A stretch of DNA of 64,000 nucleotides from Massilia sp. NR 4-1 (GCF_001191005.1 NZ_CP012201.1:124001-188000); one strand, 5' to 3'. Shown: positions 43,450-52,326, counted from the stretch's first letter. Numbers and translations: made by a program. Notes: generated from the sequence alone by a model not told the origin.

Positions 43450-43833
43450 ATGAGCCGCACGATTCTCGACCAAGCCCGCATCCATCCCGCCATCCGCGAC
43501 CGCATCGGGCGCAACCACGCCGACCTGGTGGGCGCGGTGCAGGCGGCCGTGGCGGCCAATCCGCTGGTGGTGGTGGGCATGGCCATGAATCCGTTTCCGC
43601 GCAAGGCGCGCCGCATCCTCGACCAGCTCGGCACGACCTACACCTATCTGGAATATGGCAGTTATCTGGGCCAATGGCGCCGGCGCAATGCGCTGAAGAT
43701 GTGGACCGGCTGGCCGACTTTCCCGATGATCTTCGTACACGGCGTGCTGATTGGCGGCACCAGCGAATTGGAGCAACTGATCGCCAGGGGCGAATTCCCG
43801 GCCATGCTGAGCGCGCTGCGCCTGGCCGAGTAG
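43450..43833 (+). CDS. glutaredoxin-fold protein without cysteine
   Basis: 127 residues with the monothiol-glutaredoxin pattern: VVVGMAMNPFPRKARRILDQLG where the active site should be, then WPTFPMIFVHGVLIGGTSELEQLI, the cis-proline and glutathione-binding part. The usual CGFS/CPYC motif is replaced by MNPFP (46-50), and the protein contains no cysteine at all, so it cannot do thiol chemistry. It may bind glutathione or act as a scaffold. I recall similar NPFP proteins in Burkholderiales, so this may be a stable subfamily. The ribosome site is weak. Confidence 0.78.
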   Translation: MSRTILDQARIHPAIRDRIGRNHADLVGAVQAAVAANPLVVVGMAMNPFPRKARRILDQLGTTYTYLEYGSYLGQWRRRNALKMWTGWPTFPMIFVHGVLIGGTSELEQLIARGEFPAMLSALRLAE

Positions 43834-43851
43834 GCGCGGCGGCCGGCACGG

Positions 43852-44655
43852 TCAGCGGTAGTGCGACAGCACGCGTTCGATACCGCCATCGTGCAGCAGG
43901 CTGGCGATGGCGCGGTCGGCCTCGGCGATGTCGATCTGCGAGCGTAGTGAAAAGGCGCACTGCGCCCTGAACGCATCAAATTCGAGGTCGGCGCGCAGGC
44001 CCAGTCCCGGCTGTTTGCGCTGCAGGTAGGCGAAGGTGGTTTTCTCCAGGACCGCATACTGCATGCGGCCCAGCAGCAGCTTGCGGATATTGTGCTCCAT
44101 CGACGGCGCATCGTCGCGCCGGAAGCGCGCCCCCAGCGTACGGCTCAGAGCCGCATAATGGTAGCCCGCCACGGTGCCCACCGGCCGCTCCTCCAGCTGC
44201 GACAGTTGCTTGACGGGCGGTGCGTCGGCGCGCGCCACCACCACGCCGGCATCCGGGATCAGCGGTGCGCTCCAGTTGAAATTACCATCCAGCCACTCCG
44301 GCAGCACATAGCAGACCGCATCGGCGCTGCCCTCGGCCAAGGTGCTGGCGACGCGCCGCGGCGGCACGCTGACAAAGCGCGCCTGGCGCCCGGCGCGCCG
44401 CGCGATCGCCTCGCCCAGCTCCTTGAGCAGACCACCGCTCAGTTTGCCGTCGGCAAAGCTGGCCAGCGGCATCGTATGGTTGGTGGCCGCGACAAACACC
44501 ATCTCGCGGCGCTCTTCGGCCCTGGCGGCCGTCCCCAGCAGCAGCGCCCCCAACAGCGCCGCCAGGCCCCAGCGCTTTGAACTTCCGCAAACAATATCCC
44601 ACCCTGGCGCCTGATACCAGGGGGGGACATTGTTTGATCTGGCGCAAAGCGGCAT
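43852..44655 (-). CDS. periplasmic solute-binding protein, amino-acid-binding type
   Basis: About 267 residues from the ATG at 44655; the frame is open to 44769. The hydrophobic stretch WGLAALLGALLLGTAARA is the signal core, but it is preceded by an odd 24-residue leader without ribosome site, so the true start is uncertain. The mature part (FVAATNHTMPLASFADGKLSGGLLKELGEAIARR) is the SBP_bac_3 type. There are no transporter genes beside it, as for stand-alone binding proteins. The leader overlaps a repeat module at 44602-44653. Confidence 0.72.
   Translation of the reverse strand: MPLCARSNNVPPWYQAPGWDIVCGSSKRWGLAALLGALLLGTAARAEERREMVFVAATNHTMPLASFADGKLSGGLLKELGEAIARRAGRQARFVSVPPRRVASTLAEGSADAVCYVLPEWLDGNFNWSAPLIPDAGVVVARADAPPVKQLSQLEERPVGTVAGYHYAALSRTLGARFRRDDAPSMEHNIRKLLLGRMQYAVLEKTTFAYLQRKQPGLGLRADLEFDAFRAQCAFSLRSQIDIAEADRAIASLLHDGGIERVLSHYR
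44602..44653 (+). repeat. repeat module, copy 1
   Basis: Hairpin CCCTGG-N9-CCAGGG followed after 10 bases by TTTGATCTGGCGCAAAGCG. A second, same-orientation copy lies at 46469-46534. It overlaps the 5' leader of the solute-binding protein gene. The tail resembles an FNR-type half-site pair (TTGAT-N4-CGCAA), but see findings. Confidence 0.6.
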
Positions 44656-44737
44656 GGCGGGTGGGGATGGTGTGGCGGAATAGGATGTGATCAATGGAAA
44701 GTGTAACGCAAAGCATGGGGCGGGGCATAAGGCTTGA

Positions 44738-44896
44738 GCTGGTTGCGAGCTGCTGCTGAACGCCGACAATCTGCTGAGCCGGCGCTATCTGGGCGGCCTT
44801 GGTTCGGAGCTTGCCAATTCCAATCCCCTGACGACGGGCCGCTACTTCCTCGGCAGCCCGCGCACGCTGTTCCTGACCTTGCGCAGCAGCTTCTGA
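44738..44896 (+). pseudogene. 3' remnant of a TonB-dependent receptor gene
   Basis: Open stretch after an in-frame TGA at 44735, ending at TGA 44894-44896. The translation ELLLNADNLLSRRYLGGLG followed by GRYFLGSPRTLFLTLRSSF is the classic C-terminal end of a TonB-dependent outer-membrane receptor (two last beta-strands, final Phe). No receptor body is present; the neighbouring upstream sequence belongs to the leader of the opposite solute-binding gene. Evidence of a deletion or rearrangement here. Confidence 0.8.
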
Positions 44897-44901
44897 CAGC
44901 C

Positions 44902-45141
44902 TTACTTGACGCCGATGGGCGAGCGGCGCGGCTTGCTGCGCAGCGGGTCGAGCAGGTGGCGCAGGGCGTTGTGATCGAGTTCATACATCAGGGCCAGCAG
45001 GGCGCCCAGCTCGCCCTTGGGAAAGCCTTCGCGCGCGAACCAGCCCAGGTAGTGGCCGGGCAGGTCGGCCAGCAGAAAACCCTTGTATTTTCCATAAGGC
45101 ATTTCGCGGTGGACGAGGAGGGGAAGGAGTTCGGCACTCAT
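44902..45141 (-). CDS. DUF3820 family protein
   Basis: 79 residues. MPYGKYKGFLLADLPGHYLG and WFAREGFPKGELGALLALMYE match DUF3820 (also called putative quorum-sensing-regulated virulence factor), a small cytosolic domain with unknown biochemical role. No strong ribosome site. Divergent from the MFS gene. Confidence 0.85.
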   Translation of the reverse strand: MSAELLPLLVHREMPYGKYKGFLLADLPGHYLGWFAREGFPKGELGALLALMYELDHNALRHLLDPLRSKPRRSPIGVK

Positions 45142-45242
45142 ATTCTTGACTTGAAATCAAATATCTTCTGTTTTTCAACGGCTTTTTCTACACAAAGAAA
45201 GCCGGGATACTGCATGGCATCAACTTTACAGGAGTGTATGCC

Positions 45243-46448
45243 ATGCCTCTCGCTTTATTGGCGCTGACCATCGGCGCTTTCGCCATCGGAACCACCGAGT
45301 TCGTGATTGTCGGGCTGCTGCCCACCATTGCCGCCGACCTGGGCGTCGACCTGCCGTCGGCCGGCATGCTGGTCAGCCTGTACGCCATGGGCGTGGCGGT
45401 CGGCGCGCCGGTGCTGACCGCGCTCAGCGGCAAGCTGCCGCGCAAGCTGCTGCTGCTGGCGCTGATGGTGCTGTTCACCGCCGGCAATCTGCTGGCCTGG
45501 CAGGCGCCCGGCTACGCCACATTGATCGTGGCGCGTATCCTGACCGGCCTGGCGCACGGCGTCTTCTTCTCGATCGGCTCGACCATCGCCACCTCCCTGG
45601 TGCCGAAGGAAAAAGCGGCCAGCGCCATCGCCATCATGTTCACCGGCCTGACCGTGGCTCTGGTGACGGGCGTGCCGCTGGGCACCTTCATCGGCCAGCA
45701 CTTCGGCTGGCGCGAAACCTTCCTTGCCGTCTCGGCGCTGGGCCTGATCGCCTTCCTCGGCAGCCTGCTGTTCGTGCCGCAGAATATCCAGCACAACAAG
45801 CCTGCCTCGCTGCTGCAGCAGGTGAAGGTGCTGGGCCAGCCGCGCCTGCTGCTGGTGTATGCCATGACGGCGCTTGGCTATGGCGGTTCGTTTACCGCTT
45901 TCACCTTCCTGGCGCCGATCCTGCAGGAAGTGTCGGGCTTTAGCGCCGGCTCGGTGAGCCTGGTGATGCTGGTGTATGGCGTGTCGGTCGCGTTCGGCAA
46001 TATCTGGGGCGGCAAGCTGGCCGACCGCCGCGGTCCGGTGGGTGCACTGAAACTGGTTTTCCTCGGCCTGGCCGCGGTGCTGGTGGTGCTGAGCTTCACC
46101 GCGCCGCATGCCTGGCTGATGCTGGCCACCGTGCTGGTCTGGGGCATTTTCGCCTTCGGCAATGTGGCGGGCCTGCAAGTGTATGTGGTGCGCCAGGCGG
46201 AGCACTTCACGCCGCGCGCCGTGGATGTGGCCTCCGGCCTGAATATCGCGGCGTTTAACCTGGGTATTGCCGGCGGCGCCTGGGGCGGCGGCCATATCGT
46301 CGAAAAGCTGGGCTTGCTGCATACGGGCTGGATCGGCGCCCTCGTGGTGCTCGGTGCTTTCGGCCTGACCGTGCTCAGCGGCCGTCTGGACCGGCTGAAT
46401 CCAATCCCTCACAGCCGCAAAACCGAGTTCCGCGCCGCCACCCTTTGA
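45243..46448 (+). CDS. MFS exporter of the DHA1 (AraJ/NepI-like) type
   Basis: 401 residues, 12 membrane segments. MPLALLALTIGAFAIGTTEF and LLPTIAADLGVDLPSAGMLV are typical of the AraJ-like DHA1 efflux group; TGLAHGVFFSIGSTIA and the helix 5 motif VPLGTFIGQHFGWRETF support it. The start at 45243 follows AGGAG; a GTG 9 bases upstream is too close to that site. No regulator beside it. A strong terminator follows. Confidence 0.9.
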   Translation: MPLALLALTIGAFAIGTTEFVIVGLLPTIAADLGVDLPSAGMLVSLYAMGVAVGAPVLTALSGKLPRKLLLLALMVLFTAGNLLAWQAPGYATLIVARILTGLAHGVFFSIGSTIATSLVPKEKAASAIAIMFTGLTVALVTGVPLGTFIGQHFGWRETFLAVSALGLIAFLGSLLFVPQNIQHNKPASLLQQVKVLGQPRLLLVYAMTALGYGGSFTAFTFLAPILQEVSGFSAGSVSLVMLVYGVSVAFGNIWGGKLADRRGPVGALKLVFLGLAAVLVVLSFTAPHAWLMLATVLVWGIFAFGNVAGLQVYVVRQAEHFTPRAVDVASGLNIAAFNLGIAGGAWGGGHIVEKLGLLHTGWIGALVVLGAFGLTVLSGRLDRLNPIPHSRKTEFRAATL

Positions 46449-46457
46449 TCCGGCGAC

Positions 46458-46516
46458 AAAATGCCCAGCCCTGGTGCCTCGGCGGCCCCGCCGGACACCA
46501 GGGTTGGGCATTTTTT
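46458..46516. terminator. bidirectional terminator between MFS and AraC genes
   Basis: Arms AAAATGCCCAGCCCTGGTG and its complement (one G-T pair), with a second inner hairpin in the loop, and runs of A before and T after. Efficient in both directions between convergent stop codons. Its right side forms part of repeat module copy 2. Confidence 0.8.
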
Positions 46517-46534
46517 GATTTGGCGCAAAGCGCC
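46469..46534 (+). repeat. repeat module, copy 2
   Basis: CCCTGGTGCCT...CACCAGGG hairpin, then TTTGATTTGGCGCAAAGCG (46514-46532), matching the module at 44602-44653 in sequence, order and orientation. The two copies bracket 1.9 kb containing the receptor remnant, DUF3820 and MFS genes. Confidence 0.55.
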
Positions 46535-46546
46535 GTCAGGCGGGAT

Positions 46547-47524
46547 TTATAAGGCTCTTACGGGAATGCACAGTTCACAGCTGAATTCGCCAGTCTGGGG
46601 ATTGAGTGCCGTCTGCGGCGAGAAGCGCTCGAACAACGGCCGCTCGTCGCACTGCAGGCCGCTGGACGGCAGCCATTCACGGATGAAGCTGTTCCAGGCC
46701 CCGGCAATCGCGGTGGGCGGCCCCTCGAACTGCGCCACCGCATAGCGGCCGCCCGGCAAGGTCGAGATGCTGGCCTGGCCGCCATTCTTGAACCCTTCCG
46801 GTACCTCCACGCAGGCGTCGTAGCGGCATTTTTCCGGCGCGGTGATGCTGGGGTCGTCGTGGCCCACGCCGTAGCAGGTGGCGCTGTCCAGGCCGTGCGA
46901 ATGCATCCACGGCGACATGGTGCTGCGCCAGAATTCGCCGATGCTCATGCCATAAGGGCCGATATGGCGCTGGTAGGCGATGGTCACGGCTGGCAGGTCG
47001 ATTACGCGTACTTCCATTTGGCTTTCTCCATTTGATGATTGGGAGTCGCCATGTTCGCCGAGCGGCAGGAAACCGGCCTGACCGTCGTTGCCATTCACCT
47101 GATCAGGATTGCTATTGGCCGCCTCACGTGCTTGGCGCAGCCCGGCCGCCAATGTGGCCAGGCGCTCACGCGTACCGTCGCGCCAGGCGCTGGGCGAGCA
47201 GCCGAACTTCTGGCGGAAGGCGCGCGCCAGCGCTTCGCCCGAGCCGAAGCCGGTGGCCAGCGCCACCTCCAGCACGCTCGCCTGGGTGCCGCAGGACAGG
47301 TGGAAGGCTGCCGTTTCCAGGCGCCGCCGCCGCACATAGTCGCCGATGGTCTCGCCCATCCAGGCGGCGAAGATGCGGTGGAAATGGAAGCGCGAGAAGT
47401 TGGCGATGTCGGCCAGTTCCGCCGTTTCCAGCGCGCTGTCGAGATGGCGGTCGATGTGGTCGATCACGCGGTTCATGCGGCGTGCGTATTCCGCGCGGTT
47501 GAGCTGGGGAAGATTCTCGGCCAT
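46547..47524 (-). CDS. AraC-type regulator with GyrI-like effector domain
   Basis: 325 residues. Two N-terminal AraC helix-turn-helix units (about 10-112: IDRHLDSALETAELADIANF, then ALATGFGSGEALARAFRQKF), a polar linker, and a C-terminal GyrI/effector-binding domain (about 165-320: VRVIDLPAVTIAYQRHIGPY). Such regulators bind hydrophobic drugs (Rob/SbmC-like). The start at 47524 lies 4 bases after the dgt stop, so both are likely co-transcribed. Confidence 0.9.
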   Translation of the reverse strand: MAENLPQLNRAEYARRMNRVIDHIDRHLDSALETAELADIANFSRFHFHRIFAAWMGETIGDYVRRRRLETAAFHLSCGTQASVLEVALATGFGSGEALARAFRQKFGCSPSAWRDGTRERLATLAAGLRQAREAANSNPDQVNGNDGQAGFLPLGEHGDSQSSNGESQMEVRVIDLPAVTIAYQRHIGPYGMSIGEFWRSTMSPWMHSHGLDSATCYGVGHDDPSITAPEKCRYDACVEVPEGFKNGGQASISTLPGGRYAVAQFEGPPTAIAGAWNSFIREWLPSSGLQCDERPLFERFSPQTALNPQTGEFSCELCIPVRAL

Positions 47525-47528
47525 GCTC

Positions 47529-48752
47529 TTACTTCTTCCAGTAGATGGCATCCAGGCTGCCCTCGCCGAAGTACTTTTCGTACTCCTGGGCGGCGTTCGA
47601 ATCCATCATGCCGGAGATGTAGTCGATCACCAGGCGCTCGCGCGAATCCTTCAGGCAGCGCAGTTCGGGCGGCAGCAGGATATTGTCCTTGTTGTACTGC
47701 TTGTCGCTCAGTACCTCGAACAGGCCGCGGATGATCTTCTCGCCGCGCTTTTCGTAGAGCTGCACATCCTTCTTGCGCAGGATGGCCTTCCACAGCAGGC
47801 TTTTCAAGCCGCGCGCCAGTTCCGCCTTGGTCTTGTAGCCCAGTTCCGGCCCATGCTTGCCTTCGACCACGCTGATGTCGCGGCACAGCTCATGCACGAT
47901 CTGCGACGTCATTTCCTTGCGCAGCACGATGGAGTATTCCTCCGAGCTGTCCTGCGCCTCGCATTTGAGCGCTTCGGCATGCGCATGTTCGGCGATGGCG
48001 GAGAACTGCTCGTACGTGCCGGCGAAGTCGCGGCTGATCTTGAATTCATGGACGATCTCGCCCCAGGTGATGATGCCGAAGCTCAGCGCATCCTCCAGGT
48101 CATGCGCGGCGTAGGCGATTTCGTCGGACAGGTCCATGATCTGCGCGTCGATGCTCTTGCGCACGGCGATGCCATGGCCGTCGAGCGCCGCGCTGAGAAA
48201 GGCGTAATCGTCCTGGTACAGGAACTTCTTCGGATTGTCCTCGCGCCGGTGGAAGTATTTGGTGATGCCGAACAGGGTGCGCACGGTCAGGTTCAGGCCT
48301 GCGTAGGCGTAATGCTTTTTCTCCAGCGTGCGCAGGATGCGGAAAGCCTGGGCATTGCCTTCGAAGCCGCCGCCGTCCGCAATCAGCTCGTTCAGGATTT
48401 TCTCGCCGTAGTGGCCGAAGGGCGGATTGCCGATGTCGTGGGCCAGCGAGCAGGTTTCGGACACCACGCTGCGCTCCAGCCCCAGGTCGGCGGCGATGGA
48501 GCGGGCGATCTGCGCCACTTCCAGGCTGTGCGTCAGGCGGTTGCGGTTAAAGCTGTTGGCGTCCACGCCCAGCAGCTGCATCTTGCCTTGCAGGCGCCGG
48601 AAGGAGGCGGAGTAGAGCACGCGCGCATAGTCGCGCATGCACTCTTCGCGGCCCTCGCCGCGGCCGTCGGACTGCGAATGGGCGCGGTACTCCAGCGGCA
48701 GCACCAGTTTTTCCTGTTCGCGGGCGAATTCTTTTGTTTCGGCTGAATACAT
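47529..48752 (-). CDS. dgt: deoxyguanosinetriphosphate triphosphohydrolase
   Basis: 407-residue HD-domain dNTPase that cleaves dGTP to deoxyguanosine and tripolyphosphate. Metal-binding residues H75 (NRLTHSLEVAQ) and H105-D106 (LAHDIGNPPFGHYGE), and the later Asp in DLSDEIAYAAHD, are present; RVLYSASFRRLQGKMQ is the dNTPase-specific N-terminus. It acts in dNTP pool control. AGGAA precedes the ATG. Confidence 0.94.
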   Translation of the reverse strand: MYSAETKEFAREQEKLVLPLEYRAHSQSDGRGEGREECMRDYARVLYSASFRRLQGKMQLLGVDANSFNRNRLTHSLEVAQIARSIAADLGLERSVVSETCSLAHDIGNPPFGHYGEKILNELIADGGGFEGNAQAFRILRTLEKKHYAYAGLNLTVRTLFGITKYFHRREDNPKKFLYQDDYAFLSAALDGHGIAVRKSIDAQIMDLSDEIAYAAHDLEDALSFGIITWGEIVHEFKISRDFAGTYEQFSAIAEHAHAEALKCEAQDSSEEYSIVLRKEMTSQIVHELCRDISVVEGKHGPELGYKTKAELARGLKSLLWKAILRKKDVQLYEKRGEKIIRGLFEVLSDKQYNKDNILLPPELRCLKDSRERLVIDYISGMMDSNAAQEYEKYFGEGSLDAIYWKK

Positions 48753-48843
48753 GGCTGTTCCTGTGTTTTTACCCAGTGATTTTAGACGAGAGCCGTCCCG
48801 GGAGGTGTATATTGCAGCCCACTGTTTTTCAATCGGATCTGGA

Positions 48844-50313
48844 ATGTCTTCTTTTTCCCTGTTTTCACTGGTGTTCGGCTACTTCGGCCTGCTGCTGCTG
48901 GTGGCCTGGTTCACCTCGCGCAATGCGAACAACGACAGCTTCTTCATCGGTAACAAGAGTTCGAACTGGATGCTGGTGGCCTTCGGCATGGTGGGCACCA
49001 CGCTGAGCGGCGCCACCTTCATCAGCGTGCCGGGTGCGGTGGGGCGCGACGGCTTCGGCTATCTGCAACTGACCATGGGTTATGTGGCCGGCTATGTGGC
49101 GGTGGCCTATGTGCTGCTGCCGCTGTACTACCGGCTCAAGCTGACCTCCATCTACCATTACCTGGACATGCGCCTGGGCCGCCGTTCCTATCAGAGCGGA
49201 GCCGCCTTCTTCATTCTGTCGCGCACCCTGGGCGCCACGGCGCGCCTTTACCTGGTGGTGAATATTCTGCAGGCGACGATTCTGGACAGCCTGGGCGTGC
49301 CGTTCTGGCTCACCAATCTGGTGATCCTGCTGATGATCCTCCTGTATACCTACGAGGGCGGGGTGAAGACCATCGTGTGGACCGACACCCTGCAAACCGT
49401 GGGCATGCTGCTGGGCCTCGTCAGCTGCGTGGTCTTCCTGATGCACGAAATGCAGCTGGACGTGGCGGGCAGCCTGGCGCAAATGGAGGCGAAAGGCCTG
49501 TCGCGCATCTTCACGCTGGACTTGGACAGCCCATCCTACTTCTGGAAGCACTTCTTCGCCGGCATGTTCATCGTGGTCGCCATGACGGGCATGGACCAGG
49601 AGATGATGCAAAAGAATATCTCGGTCAAGACCCTGGCCGATTCGCAAAAGAATATGCTGACGCTGACGGCGATCCTGGTGGGCGTGCTGTCGCTCTTCCT
49701 TTTCCTGGGCGGCCTGCTGTATCTGTATGCGCCCCAGGTTGGGCTGGCGGCCAGCGGCGACAAGATCTTCCCCGCCGTGGTCATGGGCCATCTGCCCGCC
49801 GCCATGCAGATGGTCTTCTTCATCGCCCTGGTCAGTGCCTTGTTCCCCAGCGCCGATGGCGCGATCACGGCGCTGACCTCGTCCTTCTGCATCGACATCC
49901 TGGGCCTGAAACGGCGCGTGGATCTGAGCGAGGCGCAGCGCCTGCGCATGCGGCACCGCGTCCATCTCGGCTTCTGCGCGCTCTTCCTGTTGCTGGTGAT
50001 GGTGTTCAAATGGGTCGATAGTCCCAGCATGATCGGCGTGATCCTCAAGCTGGCCGGCTACACCTATGGACCGCTGCTTGGCCTGTTCGCCTTCGGCCTG
50101 TTCACGCGCCGCAGCGTGCGGGATGGCCGCGTGCCGCTGGTGGTGCTGGCCGGGCCGGCGCTGTGCTTCCTGATCGAGCAGTATCAAGGCTTGTTATTTG
50201 GTAGTTATAAAATTGGCCTGGAACTGTTGATACTCAACGGTTTGCTGACCATGGGCGGCCTGTTCCTGATTTCGCGCCCGGCCGAGAGCAAAGAAATGCT
50301 GCCGACGCACTGA
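48844..50313 (+). CDS. sodium:solute symporter (SSS family)
   Basis: 489 residues with about 13 membrane segments. GYFGLLLLVAWFTSRNANND (helix 1), GMVGTTLSGATFISVPGAVG (helix 2, Na+-site region) and LVSALFPSADGAITALTSSF (helix 8 with the conserved Na+-site serines/threonines) fit the SSS fold. The solute is not readable. The start at 48844 is the first ATG with the helix 1 start; the frame upstream is antisense to dgt. Confidence 0.9.
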   Translation: MSSFSLFSLVFGYFGLLLLVAWFTSRNANNDSFFIGNKSSNWMLVAFGMVGTTLSGATFISVPGAVGRDGFGYLQLTMGYVAGYVAVAYVLLPLYYRLKLTSIYHYLDMRLGRRSYQSGAAFFILSRTLGATARLYLVVNILQATILDSLGVPFWLTNLVILLMILLYTYEGGVKTIVWTDTLQTVGMLLGLVSCVVFLMHEMQLDVAGSLAQMEAKGLSRIFTLDLDSPSYFWKHFFAGMFIVVAMTGMDQEMMQKNISVKTLADSQKNMLTLTAILVGVLSLFLFLGGLLYLYAPQVGLAASGDKIFPAVVMGHLPAAMQMVFFIALVSALFPSADGAITALTSSFCIDILGLKRRVDLSEAQRLRMRHRVHLGFCALFLLLVMVFKWVDSPSMIGVILKLAGYTYGPLLGLFAFGLFTRRSVRDGRVPLVVLAGPALCFLIEQYQGLLFGSYKIGLELLILNGLLTMGGLFLISRPAESKEMLPTH

Positions 50314-50371
50314 CTAAACTTGCTTTTTCGCTTACAGTAGTCACGGAATCATCTTAATTTTAGGAGAATTG

Positions 50372-52234
50372 ATGTCTCGATCGGTTTCATCTTATGTCGG
50401 CGGCGCCTTCCGCTTTGTCTGGCGCGCGCTGGACGTTGGCCGCCGCGCGGTACTGAACCTGCTGTTCCTGATTGTTCTGATCGCGCTGCTGTATGCGATC
50501 TTCGGCGGCGGCGCCAAGCCGCTGGGCGACAAGACCATGCTGGTGATCGAGCTGAAAGGCCAGTTGCTGGAGCAGGGCCGCAATGGCGCGCGTGAAGCCT
50601 TGCTGGCCAATCTGAATGGCGACGACCCGCGCAAGCAGATCCAGCTGCGCGATGTGCTGTCCGTGCTCGATGCGGCTGGCAAGGACGCGCAGATCGGCGG
50701 CGCCGTGCTGGTGCTGGACGAAATGCAGGGCGGCGGCCAGGCGCTGGAACGCGAGTTCGGCGCGGCACTGGACCGTTTCAAGGCCAAGGGCAAGAAGGTG
50801 GTGGCCTGGGGCGCCTCTTACAACCAGGCGCAGTACCAGGTTGCCTCGCATGCCGATGAAATCTATCTGCACCCGATGGGCATGGTGATGCTGGACGGTT
50901 TCGGCCATTACCGCAGCTACTACCGCGATGCGCTCGACAAGGTGGGCGTGACCGTTAACCTGATGCGGGTCGGCACCTTCAAGAGCTTTGCCGAGCCTTT
51001 CGTCGCCAACGGTCCTTCGCCGGCGGCGGCGGAAGCGGATGCCTTCCTCATCAACGATCTGTGGGCGCGCTATACCAAGGGCGTGGAGACGGCGCGCAAG
51101 CTGCCGGAAGGTCAATTGATGAAGGTCATCAATGGCCTGCCTGAACTGTCCAAGGCCGCCAACGGCAATATGGCCAAGGTGGCGCTGGATGCGAAACTGA
51201 TCGACGGCGTGAAAACCCGCGACGATATCCGCAAGCTGATGATGGAGCGCGGCGCTACGAATGCGGAAGGCAAGACCTTCCGCCAGGTGGCGTTTGACGA
51301 TTATCTGGCGCGCCAGCGTCCGAAATTCACTGGCGATGCCATCGGCGTGGTGATGGCGGTGGGCGAGATCGGCGACGGCGTGGCCGGCCCCGGCGCCATC
51401 GGCGGCGAATCGACCTCGAACCTGATCCGCATGGCGCGCGAAGACAGCAGCATCAAAGCTGTGGTGCTGCGCGTGGATTCGCCTGGCGGCAGCGCCTTCG
51501 GCTCGGAGCTGATCCGCCGCGAGCTGGAACTGACGCGCGCCGCCGGCAAGCCGGTGGTGGTGTCGATGGGGAATGTGGCGGCGTCGGGTGGCTACTGGAT
51601 TTCCATGGCATCGGACGAGGTGATCGCCGATCCTGCCACCATCACCGGTTCCATCGGCGTGATCGCCCTGTATCCGACGGTGGAAAAAGTGGCCGACAAG
51701 CTGGGCATCCATACCGCCGGCCAGACCACCACCTGGCTGGGCGATATCGACAACCGCCTGCGTCCGATGGACCCGCGCTTCGGCCAGGTCATCCAGGGCA
51801 TGATCAACCACACCTACGACGAGTTCACCACCAAGGCCGCGTTGGCGCGCCGCACCACCCCGGCCAAGATCGATGAAGTGGGCCAGGGCCGCGTGTGGAC
51901 CGGCGCCCAGGCCAAGGAACGCGGCCTGGTCGACACCCTGGGCAGCTATCAGGATGCGCTGAAGTCCGCCGCCAAGCGCGCCAAGATGGACGGCGAGCCG
52001 CGCATCGTCTACATCGAGCGCGAGACCTCGCGCTTCGACCGCGTGCTGGAATACTTCGGCGGTTCGGCCGCCAAGGCCGTGGGCGAGCAGGTGAAGGTGG
52101 CGCTGGCGCCATCCGGCCTGCCGCTGGGTGTGGCCACCGGCGTGGCGAAGGACCTGAGCTGGCTGAACGATCTGACCCAGCAGCGCAAGCCGTTCACGGC
52201 GCTCACGCACTGCCTGTGCGAGTCGCCGCGCTAA
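50372..52234 (+). CDS. sppA: signal peptide peptidase SppA, 67-kDa type
   Basis: 620 residues. One N-terminal membrane anchor (about 28-48), then two tandem protease-fold halves. The catalytic pair is visible: K204 in VGTFKSFAEPF and S405 in VAASGGYWIS, matching K209/S409 of the E. coli enzyme. It clears cleaved signal peptides in the inner membrane. AGGAG lies before the ATG at 50372. A strong terminator follows. Confidence 0.95.
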   Translation: MSRSVSSYVGGAFRFVWRALDVGRRAVLNLLFLIVLIALLYAIFGGGAKPLGDKTMLVIELKGQLLEQGRNGAREALLANLNGDDPRKQIQLRDVLSVLDAAGKDAQIGGAVLVLDEMQGGGQALEREFGAALDRFKAKGKKVVAWGASYNQAQYQVASHADEIYLHPMGMVMLDGFGHYRSYYRDALDKVGVTVNLMRVGTFKSFAEPFVANGPSPAAAEADAFLINDLWARYTKGVETARKLPEGQLMKVINGLPELSKAANGNMAKVALDAKLIDGVKTRDDIRKLMMERGATNAEGKTFRQVAFDDYLARQRPKFTGDAIGVVMAVGEIGDGVAGPGAIGGESTSNLIRMAREDSSIKAVVLRVDSPGGSAFGSELIRRELELTRAAGKPVVVSMGNVAASGGYWISMASDEVIADPATITGSIGVIALYPTVEKVADKLGIHTAGQTTTWLGDIDNRLRPMDPRFGQVIQGMINHTYDEFTTKAALARRTTPAKIDEVGQGRVWTGAQAKERGLVDTLGSYQDALKSAAKRAKMDGEPRIVYIERETSRFDRVLEYFGGSAAKAVGEQVKVALAPSGLPLGVATGVAKDLSWLNDLTQQRKPFTALTHCLCESPR

Positions 52235-52294
52235 CCCTTTATCCTGTGTCGATTTGCTGCGTAATGTAGCCAATTTGTAACCGGGTTTGACAGC

Positions 52295-52326
52295 AAAACG
52301 CCATCGGCAGCCGCCGGTGGCGTTTT
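52295..52326 (+). terminator. rho-independent terminator after sppA
   Basis: AAAACGCCA and TGGCGTTTT arms with an inner CGGC/GCCG pair; the A-run and T-run make it work in both directions. 60 bases after the sppA stop. Confidence 0.75.

Noticed and set aside
46514..46527. FNR-type site TTGAT-N4-CGCAA
   Set aside because: The same string occurs at 44634, but here it lies between two convergent gene ends where an activator site has no promoter to act on. A shared repeat module explains both copies better.
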